This document shows positions 26,955 through 39,671 of a stretch of 64,000 nucleotides of DNA, one piece after another; position 1 is the stretch's first letter; each line of letters opens with the position of its first letter. Made by a program: the position numbers and the translations under genes. The stretch comes from Pseudeuparius sepicola. Taxonomy: Eukaryota > Arthropoda > Insecta > Coleoptera > Anthribidae. The stretch spans positions 27,490,876 to 27,554,875 of the forward strand of contig OY987305.1 of NCBI GenBank assembly GCA_963920635.1, read 5' to 3'. A model generated the notes under the pieces. It had not been told where the DNA came from. It worked only from the letters and a program-made list of their open reading frames with translations, and made no database searches.

Positions 26955-28130
26955 ATTTAAATTCCCCGCAATTTTGATATATTGACATCACTTCCGTCCC
27001 AAAACTGCAAACAAAGTTCAATTTTTTAAGGTTGAATCCAGGTGCCACGTGTCAAGGTGACCACGAGATCATTGTCGTTAAACTTAATTGGTCTCCAAGG
27101 TGACCCCTTAGAGATCTTTAACTTATATGTGATTAACCTTCATGTCAAGGTAACCCATCGCAGGCATTTTCAAATTTCCCGCATTTTGCCATATTGACGC
27201 CACTTTCGTCCGAGAACTGCGAGCAAAGTTCAATTTTTCCAGGTAAAACCCAAGTGCCACGTGTCAAGGTGACTGTGAGATCATTATCCTTCAGGTGACC
27301 CCTTAAAGATCATCGATCTGGTGACCTCAAGATAACTTTCAGACAAGGGTAACTCAAGGTGGCCCCCTTAAATGTCGTCGATCTGGTAACACCTTAAACG
27401 TAAATTTTCAAGGTGACCCCTTAGATATTTTTAACCTATATGTGATCAACCTTCATGTCAAGGTGACTCCATCGCAGATATTTTCAAATTGTCCGCATTT
27501 TGCCATCTTGTGACATCACTTCCGTCTCAGAACTGCGAGCAAAGTTAATTTTTTTGCAATTGAAGGTGCCACGTGTCAAGGTGACCACGAGATCATTAAC
27601 CTTCAGGTGACCCCTTAAAGATCATCAGTCTCACTTAATTGACAACCGCAGGTCAAGGTTATTTTCAAATTTCCCGCCTTGGCGGCCATCTTGTGATGTC
27701 ACTTCCGTTCCCAGAACTGTGAGCAAAGTTCAATTTTTCAAGGTAAAACCCAAGTGCCACGTGTCAAGGTGACCCCTTAAAGATCATTGATCTGGTGACC
27801 CCTCGACCTCTAGATAACCTTCAGGTCAAGATTAACTCGAGGTGACCCCTTAAAGGTTATCGATCTGGTGACCTCTAGGTAACCTTCAGGTCAAGGTTAA
27901 CTGAACGTGACCCCTTAAAGTTTATTGAACCCGCGGGTCAATGACCCCTTATTAGTTATCGATCTGGTAACCCCTTGACTTCTAGATAACCTTCAGGTCA
28001 AGGTTAACTGAACGTGTTCCCTTAAATTTCATTGAACCCGCAGGTCAAGGCCATTTTCAAATTTCCCGCCTTGGTGTCCATCTTGTGACGTCACTTCCGC
28101 TCTGGAATCCCCTTTGCTATACTACTGACC
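26955..28130. repeat. Long degenerate tandem repeat rich in AAGGTGACC and CACGTG
   Basis: GTGCCACGTGTCAAGGTGAC starts at about 27042, 27254, 27566 and 27754 (the copy is perfect or nearly so each time). It sits in longer units that also contain TTTCCCGC, CATCTTGTGACGTCACTTCCG and GAACTGCGAGCAAAGTTCAA. Shorter sub-repeats (GGTGACCCCTTAAAGATCAT, AACCTTCAGGTCAAGGTTAAC) fill the gaps. Unit length varies from about 190 to 310 bp. No coding sequence. Its motifs (CACGTG, TGACGTCA, AGGTCA half-sites) are the same as those clustered in the Polinton TIRs. Confidence 0.7.
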
Positions 28131-28164
28131 ACACTATTTATAATCACGTTAAGAACCGTAATTT

Positions 28165-29065
28165 GTGGAAAATAAGCGGAGAACTGTAGTCGTACGTACG
28201 GCTTTCACACCTTGCCTTTACAACCTCCAATCCAAGCAACTATTCCTGTCGAGACGACTTGTAGAGAGTTTTCCTGCTGTTCAAGAAAATTACAGCAAGA
28301 TTGTCGACACTTTAACAGCTCGATATGGAAGAGAGGATCTCCAAATTGAAATTAATGTTCGGAAATTGTTGAAATTGATTTTGTGTAATGCTGTGTCACA
28401 AAATAAGACCGACCTGTCGTCTTTATACGATACAATAGAAACTAAACTCAGGTCGTTAGAAACGCTTGGAATTAATTCAGAAAAATGTTCTGCGATGTTG
28501 TTTCCTCTAATAGAATCGTGTTTGCCGCAAGATTTGTTACGAGTTTGGCAATGATTAACTGCTTCTAGGGCTAAGAGTATGGGCGATATTATTCATCCAC
28601 CCACTATTGAAAGCCGATTAAAAGGCTTGAAGAATTTTTTGAGATGTGAAGTAGAGAATGAACAAAGAATATACTTAGCCGCCGAAACTTATTTCCAATT
28701 CTTACAGCGAATCGATTAACAACTGCAAAAGGAAGAAACAAGTTAAGTCTGATCCGGCACTACCAACAGCAATAGGATTGGTGAATATTAATGTTTCAAG
28801 GTGTATTTTTTGTGATGGAATACACGCTAGTGAGAAATGTTTTGAAGCAAAAAATATGACACTTGAGCAGAAAAAGACTGTTGTTAATGAGAAAAATGGA
28901 TGTTATCGTTGTCTGAAGGTAGGACATCATATTAAAAAATGTCGTGAAGGGCTACAGTGTGTGTTATGCGATAAATCACATGTACCCTTGATGTACTCAG
29001 AGTTACCTACACATAGCGTGGTTAAGAAATCTAATGGCAAAGATCAAAGCTTTTTTATTTACTGA
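28165..29065 (+). pseudogene. BEL/Pao retrotransposon gag remnant
   Basis: The first frame (28165-28554) has the DUF1759-like gag pattern of BEL elements (LSRRLVESFPAVQENYSKIV, then ETKLRSLETLG). After a stop and short frame changes, 28778-29065 encodes the zinc-knuckle part (CIFCDGIHASEKC, then CYRCLKVGHHIKKC). No protease, RT or LTRs follow, so this is an isolated gag relic. Confidence 0.7.
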
Positions 29066-29312
29066 TATATTCAGAAAATAAACCGCCCGCCTTTGTCTCC
29101 GGGTCGTATTGCTCCACCTCATATTTCCATATTTCGCGTATCTCGACAATATGGTAACTCTTCTCGAGATTTTTCAAAACTTCATCGATCACCCGGGTGC
29201 CGTCCAGAGCTCGCTGGTCGTCGTTATGGCTACAATTTTCTTCGTTTTGTTCTTCGGCACATGTTCTGTACAGGACAAACAGAAGCTTGGAATTAATTTT
29301 TACCGGTAGCAC
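29055..29312 (-). pseudogene. Fragment of a protein-primed DNA polymerase B from another lineage
   Basis: About 85 codons contain LYRTCAEEQ, a C-S-H-N-D-D patch, DGTRVIDEVLKNLEKSYHIV and QYDPETKAGGLFSEY. This arrangement matches the polymerase region of virus/linear-plasmid-like PolBs common in insect genomes, and differs from both Polinton PolBs in the window. It has no neighbours of the same origin. The match is from memory and is moderately sure. Confidence 0.5.
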
Positions 29313-30054
29313 ATAGGGTGAGACCGTCTGTTTCTTTTAGTAATTTAAACTTTAGTAATTAGTAATTTAAACTTAAATTACTTTCATAATTAAACCTTAC
29401 AACTCCAAGACATTGACATAAAAGCTATACAAAATCTTAAAGAAAAATCTAGAAATACCCGAAATTAAAAAAATCGCTTTTTGAGTTACGTTTATGGAAC
29501 CGTTATTATAATTTTAATTATAGTAATAATACTTTAACTAATATGAAGACAATTTGGAAAAAACAAAGAAGTTTATGAAGAAAGAAAAGATAATAAAGAA
29601 GATGAATAGAAGTGGAAATGGTGGAGCTCGAAATCAAGCCGTTAAGACTCTTGTTTTCCTTTTAAGTTACGGCCTTATAGACAATAGAATTGTATTGTGA
29701 AAAAAGTTTAAGTATTGCCTTAGTATTGTCTTATAGTCTTCTCTGCAGCACGAATCGCTGCCCTTGTGGTTTTGTATAAAAATTTATAAATGTCATTTAT
29801 AAATTGAAAATTTCCACAAAAAGCTCATTACAGATGTATATGTCACAGCTGAATATACCTACAAGATATTAAGAAAAAGTAGCTTGCCCCTACTTAAGCC
29901 CGAATGGCATCCTTGCGTACTAGTGTTTGTTGTCAACAATAAAGGCAGTTTTGGTATGCTTTTAGGGTCCATGTCAATTTGGTAGAATCCCGATGCATCT
30001 AAGCTGGTAGACCTAATTTATATAATATTTAGATGTTGTCTCTATTTCGATAAA
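29313..30054. other. Unassigned spacer
   Basis: AT-rich sequence with short imperfect TAGTAATTTAAAC repeats near 29340-29375. No gene seen. Confidence 0.4.
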
Positions 30055-30868
30055 TTACCTGATGGTTGTGGAATGTGGAATATTAGAGAGTAAGCGATTT
30101 TGGGCATAAAACAAATTTTGCTCCTCAATAAAAAGCGCTATAGCATTTTCTAAAGTATCTGGATTGCGGTTTATAATTATATCTTGTAATCTTCCCTTTA
30201 GTCCTCTAACAAAAGGTTGTAGAGCTAATTGCCTGTAATTATTTAAATGCAATTTTTTTTCGTATACAGGGTGATTCTGAACCACTTTTCTTAATAAATT
30301 TTTTTCCTAGAGCCGAGATTTTTCTATAATTCATCCCCTCAAAATCCCCCCTCTATGAAAACACGGCACTGGCGCCCTGCCAACAACCGAGTAGAAAATG
30401 GTAAATCATCAACTAGTATAGTATTTTGTAAGTTGTTCAGAATGACCATCTCTCTTACCCAAAAAGAGGATGCCAGTTATTTCAGACTCACCCTGTATAG
30501 TTAAGTTATTGAAATTTATCTTGGATTCTAGCTCCAAATTGCACCGGGGGTTCATTTTTGAAAGGTTTTAGAATAATTATTAAATTTTGCACAAGGCGAT
30601 CTATATTTCTATTGTCGCCAAAAGGAAGACGGAGAGCATCGCGAATTTCTTCCCACCTTTGCAATTCAGTTCTAACTCCTATTAAAACTAGAGCGCTACC
30701 TGTTAGTTTTCGTATTGTGGCTTTTAACAAGAGTTTATTTAGTGCGTCATTTAGCATACCTCGATTCGAATATGGTGCAAGAAGATAAGACCAACTATCA
30801 ATAAAAATTTCCAGAGTATGCTGATTGCCTGAAAATTGCGGAATGCATTCCATGTACATTCTAAGCAA
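30055..30868 (-). pseudogene. Ty3/Gypsy-type gag, split by a MITE
   Basis: Minus-strand 30506-30868 encodes a gag core (IPQFSGNQHTLEIFIDSW, then LRLPFGDNRNIDRLVQNL and a DKFQ end). After the insertion at 30263-30499 the frame resumes at 30262 with a NYRQLALQPFVRGLKG stretch and ends near 30055. Both parts fit the gag capsid domain of errantivirus-like Gypsy elements. No pol was found downstream in the window. Confidence 0.6.
30263..30499. mobile_element. MITE of about 235 bp with TACAGGGTGA termini
   Basis: The left end TATACAGGGTGATTCTGAA and right end TTCAGACTCACCCTGTATA are inverted repeats, with a TA or TATA target. It interrupts the gag frame. CACCCTGTATA strings elsewhere (22810, 26603) suggest relatives. 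Confidence 0.65.
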
Positions 30869-32944
30869 TTTAAATTTTATTTTTGTTTATTTTGTGGTTG
30901 CTGTTGTGGTCTTTGTTTTTGTTTAATATTGACTTGTCCAAAAAGAGTGGTTAAAATAGAAAGGTTAGTGACGTGTTCAATACCTATAGCCTTCCTACGT
31001 TTCCGTCCTCTGATTTGTTATCGTTATCAGACATAAATTTGGTTTATTATTTGTTTTGAAAAGTGAAAAGTTTTTTAATTTTGAAATGAGAGAAAAGAGA
31101 GGTTGTAAAAATTGGTTTTGAAAATGGTTTTCTTTGATATTTTTCTTATAAACCAACTTACACTAGTGACAATAAAGACTCCTTGTTCCGGCAGGAAATT
31201 TTCAGGACAGTTCGAACAAAAAGGAATGGCTCTTACCCTGGTCTTCGGCGTTGGTCGCTAGCCCTTCGAATTTTGGAACTTGGCCCTGTTTCACTGTCGG
31301 TGTTCTGGCTGCTGAGGCGACCGTTCGCCTAACGGAGACGATTTTTCTTCGGACAGATCGATTAACGGATTTTTCCGACGGAAAACGCGAGCTTCGGCGA
31401 GAGAAAGTTTTTCGTATCACAAACGTCAGCGATTTCTGCAACCCGTCCTACCGACTGCGCCAATTACATGAATCAGAGCAGCAGTAGGTTTTTCAAAAAA
31501 GGTTTACTGGGTAAAACGCGTTACAATGAGTGCTCGATTTAATATAACGCGCGAATGTGATACAAAGGTTTTTATAAAGACGCTTATGCTGACGTTGCAC
31601 TGATTCTTGTACTTCTTTTGATGTCTCAGGAACTTCTATGTAGATAACTATAGCGTGGTTAGATAATGTGGCAGTAGGAGAAAAAACACATTTTATTTTA
31701 ACGTTTGTAGGCAGTTTGTTAGAGTAAGTAACTACGAGTATTGTTCTTTGTAATGTCGGATGAGACTGAGGTATAATTCAGCTTAAGTCGAGGGACATTG
31801 GGAACCAAGCCAAGAAGTATTACAACCTCAATCTGAGACATCGATTTTTTAAGAAAAGAAATAATCAAAATTTTCGACAAAAAAACAATTTAAAAATAAA
31901 AAAATCATAATCCTCCATTTTATTTTATGAAAAATATTTTTTTGACCATAACTTTTTTGTTTGTCGTCCAATTTTCTCAACGCCATTTGATCTCTTGGAA
32001 GATACTGCTTGAGATTAGCTTTTGGACCACGGATTTACCTTGAAAAATGAGAAGAACCATAGATTAAAGGAGCCATATATAGTCAGAAGTATTGTTGTAA
32101 CCGACCGCAAAATAAACCCAACACCAACTTTCAAACTTTAATTTTGGTGCGAAAACAATTTAAAACAGTTAAATTGTAATGTCCTACAATTATTCTTATG
32201 ACTCGATACTAGGTTAAGGTATAGGAATTTTAATGTAGTTATTAGTTTTTATGTAAATTTTAATGCAAAATATTTGGTGTAGCGTGCAGAAATTTCAACA
32301 ATAGTTCTGTCAGTCTATGTGTAGCTTTATCCATGGGAGAACATAGAGCTTGTCTCTTAACTGGGACTGTGTTTACCACAGTTGTTTACTCACAAATGTT
32401 CGACGTAGAGAATTTTTGCGTCTAAGAATTCGGTTGTATATTATATTTTTTTAACAAGCTTTAAAGTTAAGTTGCAGAAGGAAATACTTTAAAGACATAT
32501 ATTTTAATGAAGTGTAATCGCCCTCTAATGTTATATCAACTAGTGCTGATTCACCCTGCATAGACCTTGTAATCAACATTAAGTGGAGTAACAGGCAGAA
32601 TATAAAAAATCTAATATTGATGAAGACGAACGGCCATTTAGCTATCTCATCATGATAAAAGCAAATAGTCGCGTGAGAAAAGTAGCCTTTACACCTTTCA
32701 TATGTGATTCCTAAAGGCATTAATTAATGGTACCTGCGAGCCTAATAATCGATACACGCACTTATTAACATTGTTATTAATTAATCGAGTAGTATATAGG
32801 TGGTCCATTATATCTAAATGTGCTACTAAATTTAAATAAATGAATCAGTAAAAATGCTTTTAGTGCTGAAATGTGTTGGGCTTCTAAGCCTGAAGAAGTT
32901 TGAATTAAACAGATCGACGATTAATTATTAAACATACCTAACAT
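30869..32944. other. Unassigned 2-kb spacer, possibly including the Gypsy 5' region
   Basis: The part 31040-31500 is upstream of the minus-strand gag and may hold its leader and LTR, but I could not define LTR ends. The rest shows no gene. Confidence 0.35.
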
Positions 32945-35548
32945 TAAACAACTGGCCGTTTGAGAGGCGGCGGTGTGACTTTAGCAATTGACCATTCTTT
33001 ATCGCCTATAGATCTACATCTGAAGAACAATTTAGTTGAAGCTGAGATCACATTGCCTGATTTTCTTGGTATAAAAGTGAAAACAAAACGTTTAAATTTT
33101 AATATCGTGCTAGCTTATATTCCCCCTAACATCAGTATAGATCTCTTTCGTGCATTTTTTGATATATTAAGTTCACTACCGCTACTTCACGATGCCACAA
33201 TTTTTACCTATTGATGACTTCAACGTTCCAGATTATGTTTCAGATGAATCCGTCTCTCAACAAAAACTTATGCTAAACAATTTTGCTTCGCTTCTCGACC
33301 TTACTCAGTAAAATTATATCCGTAATAATAATAATAGAATACTAGACCTTGTTTTCTGTAATTTAGATATTTGTACTGTTTTGCCTCCTCCCTGGGGAGA
33401 TTCTCCTGGTGGAGGATGGACATCATCCTTCATTATTGATTTTGCTCGATGTCCTGAACAAAGCCGAAAAATCTTTTAAAAACAATTCATACCTTTACAA
33501 TTTCAAAAAAGCAGATTTTCCGTCAATGTACGAATCGCTTTTAAATATGGATTGGTCATTCATTAACAAATATAATAACGTTGATTTAGCAGTTAACGAA
33601 TTCTATATAAAACTCGACAATCTGTTTGACTCGTATGTTCCAAAATGCAGACTGAACCATCGTTCATTTCCTCCGTGGTACACATCTGAAATTATTAAAA
33701 ATCTACGGCTGAAAGACATTGCTTGGAAATCGTGGAAACACAATGGAAAAGTAATACATCAATGCCTGTGAACATGGAATTCAACGATACAATTTTAAGT
33801 CAACCTGATGCTATTGTGACACAGCTCCTGGTGTATCCTCTCCTGAATAACGCGATAGCTACCTCGAGGTATTAAATCGTATTGAGATTACCGAGGATGA
33901 TGTGTTCGGGGCATTGAAGCGAATGAAAGCTAAAAACACCATGGGTCCAGACAATATTCCGGCTTTTTTTTGAACGTTGTGCATCTGTTCTTTCAAAACC
34001 TCTTCATGAATTATTCAGTCTAACATTGGCAACCGGCAAGTTTCCATCGGCTTTAAAAAACTCAAAAATAATCCCTTTGTACAAGAAAGGAGATAAAAAT
34101 TCAATCACCAACTACAGACCTGTTACTATCATCAATAATTTCTCCAAAGTTTTCGAAATTTGTTTATATCGGCCACTTTATACTCATTTTCAACCTCATT
34201 TAATCCCTCAACAACATGGTTTTGTAAAAAGGAAGTTTACACTTACTAACTTTTTTGTGTTACCCAATATAACGCAGACATAAGCGATGATGGCGGCCAA
34301 GTCGATGTTATCTACACAGATCTGACTAAAGCTTTCGACAAACTCAAGCATGAACTTCTGCTTTCCAAATTAAAAAATCTTAATCTTTCGGATAAACTAA
34401 TTTCATTTATTCGCACATATCTTTCCGGTAGAACATCCTACGTATCCCACAATGGTTACAAATCTAAAGAGTATGTAGCAACCTCAGGTGTGCCGCAAGG
34501 TTCCATACTGGGTCCTCCCTTTTTTGTTATATTTATTAATGACATAGGTAACGACCTATGTCCTGAAGTAAATTATCTCTTGTACGCTGATCACCTAAAG
34601 CTGTATTGTAAAATTGAAAATATTCCCAATTGTCATTTTCTTCAAGCTCAGTTAGATGTAATTCACAAATGGTTAGAGAAAAATTTGTTATTTGTTAATG
34701 TTACTAAATGTCATGTCGTTAGCTATACTTTAAAACAGGATTTAATTAGCCACGAGTATAAATTGGAGGGCACCACCGTTCCTAGGGCTGATACCGTTAG
34801 AGATTTGGGAATAACCTTTGACAGAAAGTTATCTTTCAACACACGTATACATATCGTCTGCAATGAAGCTTTTCAAGCGTTAGGTTTTGTAATCCGGAAC
34901 TCAAAAATGTTCAGTGATAAGCACACACTAATGATCTTATATAATGCATATGTTAGGTCTAGAATTGAATATGCCTCTCCTGTCTGGTCGCCAAATTATA
35001 AAAATCACATATATGAGCTAGAATCAGTACAACGTCGTTTTTTAAAATATGCATCTTTTAAAGAGGATGGCGTCTACCTTGGCATAGGATGCCCACAAGA
35101 TGGTTTGCTCGAACGGTTTGGAGTGACTTCTCTTAGTTGTCGCAGGATAAAAGCTCAAGAAATTCTGTTTTTCCAATTTATTCATAATATTATTGACTCT
35201 CCTGAAATCTTACACCGTCTCAACTTTCTCGTACCTAGAGTGTCCTTCATACCCCACGGATAAACATTCAGCAATTTTCTCCCCTGTATTCAATATGCAA
35301 TAATCACAATGCTATCTCAGAGACCCTGGACATATTCAACTGCAGTATAATTGACATAAAAAAGCTAAATTCTGTCTAATAGTGTAATAATACTTTTCTT
35401 ACCAGGATTAACTTGTTATATTGATGTATGTATTTATATTCATTTCTGTATAAAATAGAGCATTTTTGTTTATGTATTATAGATGTTACATTCCATCCTG
35501 TAAATAGCTTTGTAATCTGTTGGATACTGTAAATAAAATAAAAAAAAA
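32945..35548 (+). pseudogene. Jockey-like non-LTR retrotransposon, decayed
   Basis: Pieces in different frames follow the order of a Jockey-type ORF2: an endonuclease-like part (RGGGVTLAIDHSL, then FNIVLAYIPPNIS), a linker, then RT blocks (IIPLYKKGDKNSITNYRPV; PQGSILGPPFFVIFINDI). The catalytic box reads YADH instead of YADD. A thumb-like region follows (FDRKLSFNTRI; SRIEYASPVWSP). The 3' part ends in AATAAAATAAAAAAAAA near 35530-35548. Several stops and frameshifts make it inactive, and no gag-like ORF1 is visible. Confidence 0.75.
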
Positions 35549-35929
35549 ACATATAGTATAGTCTAGAAGAACAATGCTTTTTATAATGACAAGGACGGTT
35601 CGTAAAAAGCCATACAGAGTTTTCTTGAGAAAACTCGGATTTCAAATCTCTTTAATTTTTACAGATATAATTAGAGATTAAACTACTTACCTGTAAGGTT
35701 GTTCAGTCTCAATACCACAATTTAGGTACCCGACAAAATAGCCCTCGACAAAATAGCCCAGGCAAAATAGCACCACTCAGAAATAAAAATTGAAAACCAA
35801 AGCAAATCCAAATCATACAAATGTACTAAACAAAATATTTACAATAATTTTTACTAACATATTAAAGTAAATATTACATACTAAGATTATAAGAAATGAC
35901 CCTAAGAAACTGCATGTGTTCCATGTTTG
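35549..35929. other. Spacer with short AAAATAGCCC repeats
   Basis: ACAAAATAGCCC-like units recur three times at about 35735-35775. No gene seen. Confidence 0.4.
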
Positions 35930-36447
35930 CATAATCGCCAACTAATGCTTCCAGGCGTCGATTGAGTTGTACATATTATTTCGATTTTGTGGCATCTGGA
36001 TGCCGAATACCTGTATCAAGGCGGGCTAAGCGGACTTCCACCGAATCTTGTTATTTTCGGAAATGATCAATTAGTTTATATACGGATGGATGGTGGCAGT
36101 CGATAGTCTGTTGGAACGCTCTATGCCAACCTTCCACGGAATTATTCGTTCTCGGAAGACCATTGGCGACTCGTGCATGTACATTCCATACTCGTATTGC
36201 AAAGCGTGACTGGGCTCGGCGATGGCGTCTTATCCGGCCTTATGTAGGTATCTTCCCAGTAATCAGTCACAGGATCTACTTCTTGTGGGTAGTTCGCTAC
36301 TAATTCCTCGAACAGTTCTACGACTTCACCTTCGGACACAAAACTTAAGGCTAACAACAATTTTTTATGAATACGTACATTTTCATTGTTCGTATAAAGC
36401 TCGGCCATATGTAATTCTTGTATCTTTCTCCATAAGGACTGTCCCAA
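35930..36447 (-). pseudogene. MULE-type transposase C-terminal fragment
   Basis: The minus strand encodes LWRKIQELHMAELYTNNENV, later DYWEDTYI, and, after frame changes, a block with GLPRTNNSVEGWHRAFQ. This is the C-terminal pattern of MULE transposases that often carry FLYWCH fingers in insects. It is broken by frameshifts and cut off at both sides; the Dong array begins 66 bp to the right. Confidence 0.65.
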
Positions 36448-36497
36448 ATGAACCAGGCAGCCGGCAACTTCTGTATTGTTAAAAACTTGTAAAACTA

Positions 36498-36513
36498 ATT
36501 ATTATTATTATTA
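36498..36513. repeat. ATT/TAA microsatellite at the 3' end of Dong copy A
   Basis: A short (ATT)n run borders the retrotransposon 3' end, as expected for Dong-type elements that end in or insert at TAA repeats. Confidence 0.6.
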
Positions 36514-39500
36514 TATCGACTTAGCCAAAAGGCATTCGCACTCCCTCTCTGGGGAACATTCACTCAGATCCCGGGTATCCCGGATACCATAAGGATCTGG
36601 CTCGGTCGAGACCCTTGCCATGTTATCGGGCCTTAGGTGACATTGATGTTGTTGGACGTTCCTGCACTCCCCATGAATTTCCTGACGGTTCGGGCTGTCG
36701 CAAGTAGTACCGCTTTCTGCATGGACCTGTAAAGATTATCAGTTAGACCCAGCTCTTTGATGTTTCTCAGCAAACTTTTTGGTATGACACCAGTTGTTGA
36801 CACGATGATTGGAATCGTCTGAACGTTGTCCATTTCCCATTGCCTTCTAATTCGTTCTTCTAAGTCTCTGTACTTCGCGATCTTCTCGACTTGCTTCACA
36901 CGCAGGTTGTTGTTGTTCGGGATGGCCACATCAATCAGAGTTGTCTTCCTAGAAATTTTATCAACTATTATAAGGTCCGGTCTGTTATGGGCAACTCGTT
37001 GATCTGTCAGAACTGTACGATCCCAGTACATCTTGTAGTTGCTGTTCTCAAGAACAGGCTCCGGTGTGTAGCTGTAATATGGGATCCTCTCTGCCTGCAC
37101 AAGCAGAAGTTTTTCCGCCAGTTCCTGGTGCAAGATCTTGGCAACCGAATCGTGTCGTTCCTTATATTCCGTTGATGCGAACATCTGACATCCTCCTGTT
37201 ATGTGCTGGATTGTTTCTGAAGTTGGGCACCCGTATCTGCATCTGTCATCCACTACCGATGCATCTCCTACAATGAATTTTAGGTAGTTGCGAGTTGGTA
37301 TAACCTGATCTTGTATGGTCAGTAGGAAGCCTTCCGTCTCGGGGAACATTCGTTCCGAGGTCAGCCAATAGTTCGACGCTAAATTGTCGACATGTTCCTG
37401 GTTAACCTCATTAGGATGCCTCCCGTGCAGCGGCTTCCCCAACCACCTCTGTAGTTTATCGTTGTCGGTTCGGTGGTGATTTTGACGCTCGTGTTCCGTC
37501 AGACGTAGCGGTGTTGAGACGTCTGCTCCGCATATAGCTTTATGTAGTGTGGAGCTGTTGGCCTGTCTCTGGAAATAATTACGCAGATTTATTATTTGTT
37601 GGTCCAATTGCTTGCTGAGGTCTGCCAATCCTCTTCCTCCTAGTTGACGTGGCAGAGTTGTTCTTTCTACGGCGCTACGGGGATGATGTTTATGAGCTTT
37701 TGTCAGTAGTGTCCTAACTTTTCGTTGCAGGTTGTTGATGTCCGTGTTGGTCCAATTCACTATTCCGAACGAATAGCTGAGTACAGAGCACGCATACGTG
37801 TTCAGGGCCTTAAACAAATTCCTGCTGTTAAGATCAGTTCGCACTACTTGTCTTACTCTCTTGATGAATTCATTCGTTAAATCAGTCTTCATTGTTCGAT
37901 GGTCTATCCTTTGAGCTTGTTTCATCCCGAGATACTTGTATGTATCTCCCTTGCTCATTGCTTCGATCTCCTGGCCGTCCTGCATCTCGTGTGCGCTTTG
38001 TTCGAGCTTTCCCCGGATGATATTAAGGGTGCGGCACTTGTCCAGTCCAAACAGCATTCCGATGTCCCTGGAGAACTCCTCTACAATTTTAAGCATTTGC
38101 GTTAGTTGGTTTTTGGTTGCGGCCATCAGTTTTAAATCATCCATATATAATAGGTAATTCAACTTGATCGCTTCTGCGTTGTTGCTTTTGATAGCGAAGC
38201 CATATTTTGTAGAGTTCAACCGATGTGATAGAGGGTTCATCGCCATGCAGAACCACAGTGGACTGAGTGAATCTCCTTGGAAAATCCCTCTTCGGATGTT
38301 GATTGTGTCGGTCTCGATGTTACTGTTTGCGGTTCTGAGTTGTATCTTAGTGCGCCAGGTTGTCATAACGTGTTCTAAAAAGGAAACTGTATGATGATCT
38401 ATTTTATACAGCTTTAAGATACCTGTGAGCCAGTCGTGAGGTACGGAATCAAATGCTTTTTTGTAGTCCACATAAGCCATGTGGAGGTTTCGTTGCTTGG
38501 AATGAGCCTGGTTGCAGGTGACAGAGTCTATGATGAGTTGCTCTTTGCATCCCATTGCGCCCTTCGAGCAGCCCTTCTGCTGCATTGCAATGATGTTGTT
38601 CCGCTCGCAGTGAGCATATATTCGCTGCGTAAGGCAAGATGTGATTATCTTGTACAGCGTAGGCAAGCAGGTTATTGGGCGGTACTTGGCAGGGTTATCC
38701 GTATTCCGCTGGTCTTTTGGTAACAGGTAGGTTGCACCATGTGTAAGAAACAATGGCATTTTCAGAGGATCGAGCAAGACTTCATTAATTAAGGTAGTTA
38801 TTTGTTCATGCGTGCACCACAACTTCTTAATCCAATAATTTTGGAGATGATCTGGACCTGGTGCCTTCCAGTTGTGGGAATTCTTGATGACATCGGAGAC
38901 CTCAGCGGTTGTTAATTGCTCGTGTTGCATCTGGCTATAGTTCCGGCCCATCTCGCGTTCTTCGCTGATCCAGCTTGCACTGACATTGTATGGACCTGGT
39001 GTGGCAAGTTGATTTCTCCAGAAACCGTCGACCTGTTCTCTGCTAGGGTAACTCGCATTTGTGGCATCGGCGCTAGAATTAAAAGCACGGTAGAAATCCT
39101 TTTCTGATCGTTCAAAGAGTTTGTTGTCTCGTTTCCTGTTGTTACTAGCCTTGTATCTCCTCAGACGCCCTGCGAAAACAGAAAGTTTTTGTTTTAATGT
39201 GTCAAGACATTGTTGAGCAGTGATGTTCGCGGGGTTATGCCGAGAATGCATTTGGGTGCGGCTCATTATTGCCTGCACCGCCCTCTGGATCCTTCTAGTT
39301 CTAACTCCTCTGATATATTCCGTCACTTGTCCTATGTCTTTACGGAGACTCTCGATCTTCCGATTTAGTCGCATTTCCCATTGAGCCATTCGTGGTTCTG
39401 GTCTTGCACGATTCAACTCTTGGGCCGTTCGGATCTTGGCACCCATTACAGTGGTGACTGCCGTTGCGGCACAGTAGATTAACATGTGCATACGTTCTAA

Positions 39501-39657
39501 TGTTGGTGTCACTGAAACATAGTTTGGTAAAATTCGTGTGTTCATAAGATCGAGCACGATCGCAAGTTTCCTGGAAGAATTTAATCTTGGTAGCGGTGGC
39601 CTGCTCAGTGGGTCTGTGCCTTCGTATCGCAACACTGCCTGTCTCATATGTGCGTTT
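36514..39657 (-). mobile_element. Dong/R4-type non-LTR retrotransposon, copy A (5'-truncated)
   Basis: The ORF (about 36633-39655, some 1,000 codons) is intact over its length. RT blocks: KAPGPDHLQNYWIKKLW, KYRPITCLPTLYK, AYVDYKKAFDSVPHDWL, IFQGDSLSPLWF and the catalytic YMDDLKL. Downstream a CCHC knuckle (CRYGCPTSETIQHITGGC) precedes a restriction-like endonuclease with RPDLIIVD and LIDVAIP. Such a single-ORF layout with a C-terminal endonuclease is that of R2/R4-clade elements; TAA-flanked ends fit Dong. The first 11 residues of the open frame come from the neighbouring repeat. It lacks about 500 bp of 5' sequence present in copy B. Confidence 0.85.
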
Positions 39658-39671
39658 ATTATTATTACTAT
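39658..39671. repeat. ATT microsatellite between Dong copies A and B
   Basis: A 14-bp ATT-type run joins the 5'-truncated end of copy A to the 3' end of copy B. Confidence 0.6.

Noticed and set aside
30836..31487. Plus-strand ORFs with hydrophobic or basic stretches
   Set aside because: No recognisable domain; they overlap the likely leader of the minus-strand Gypsy element.
32451..32720. 89-codon minus-strand ORF with a hydrophobic segment
   Set aside because: No homology recognised; AT-rich spacer often yields such hydrophobic frames.
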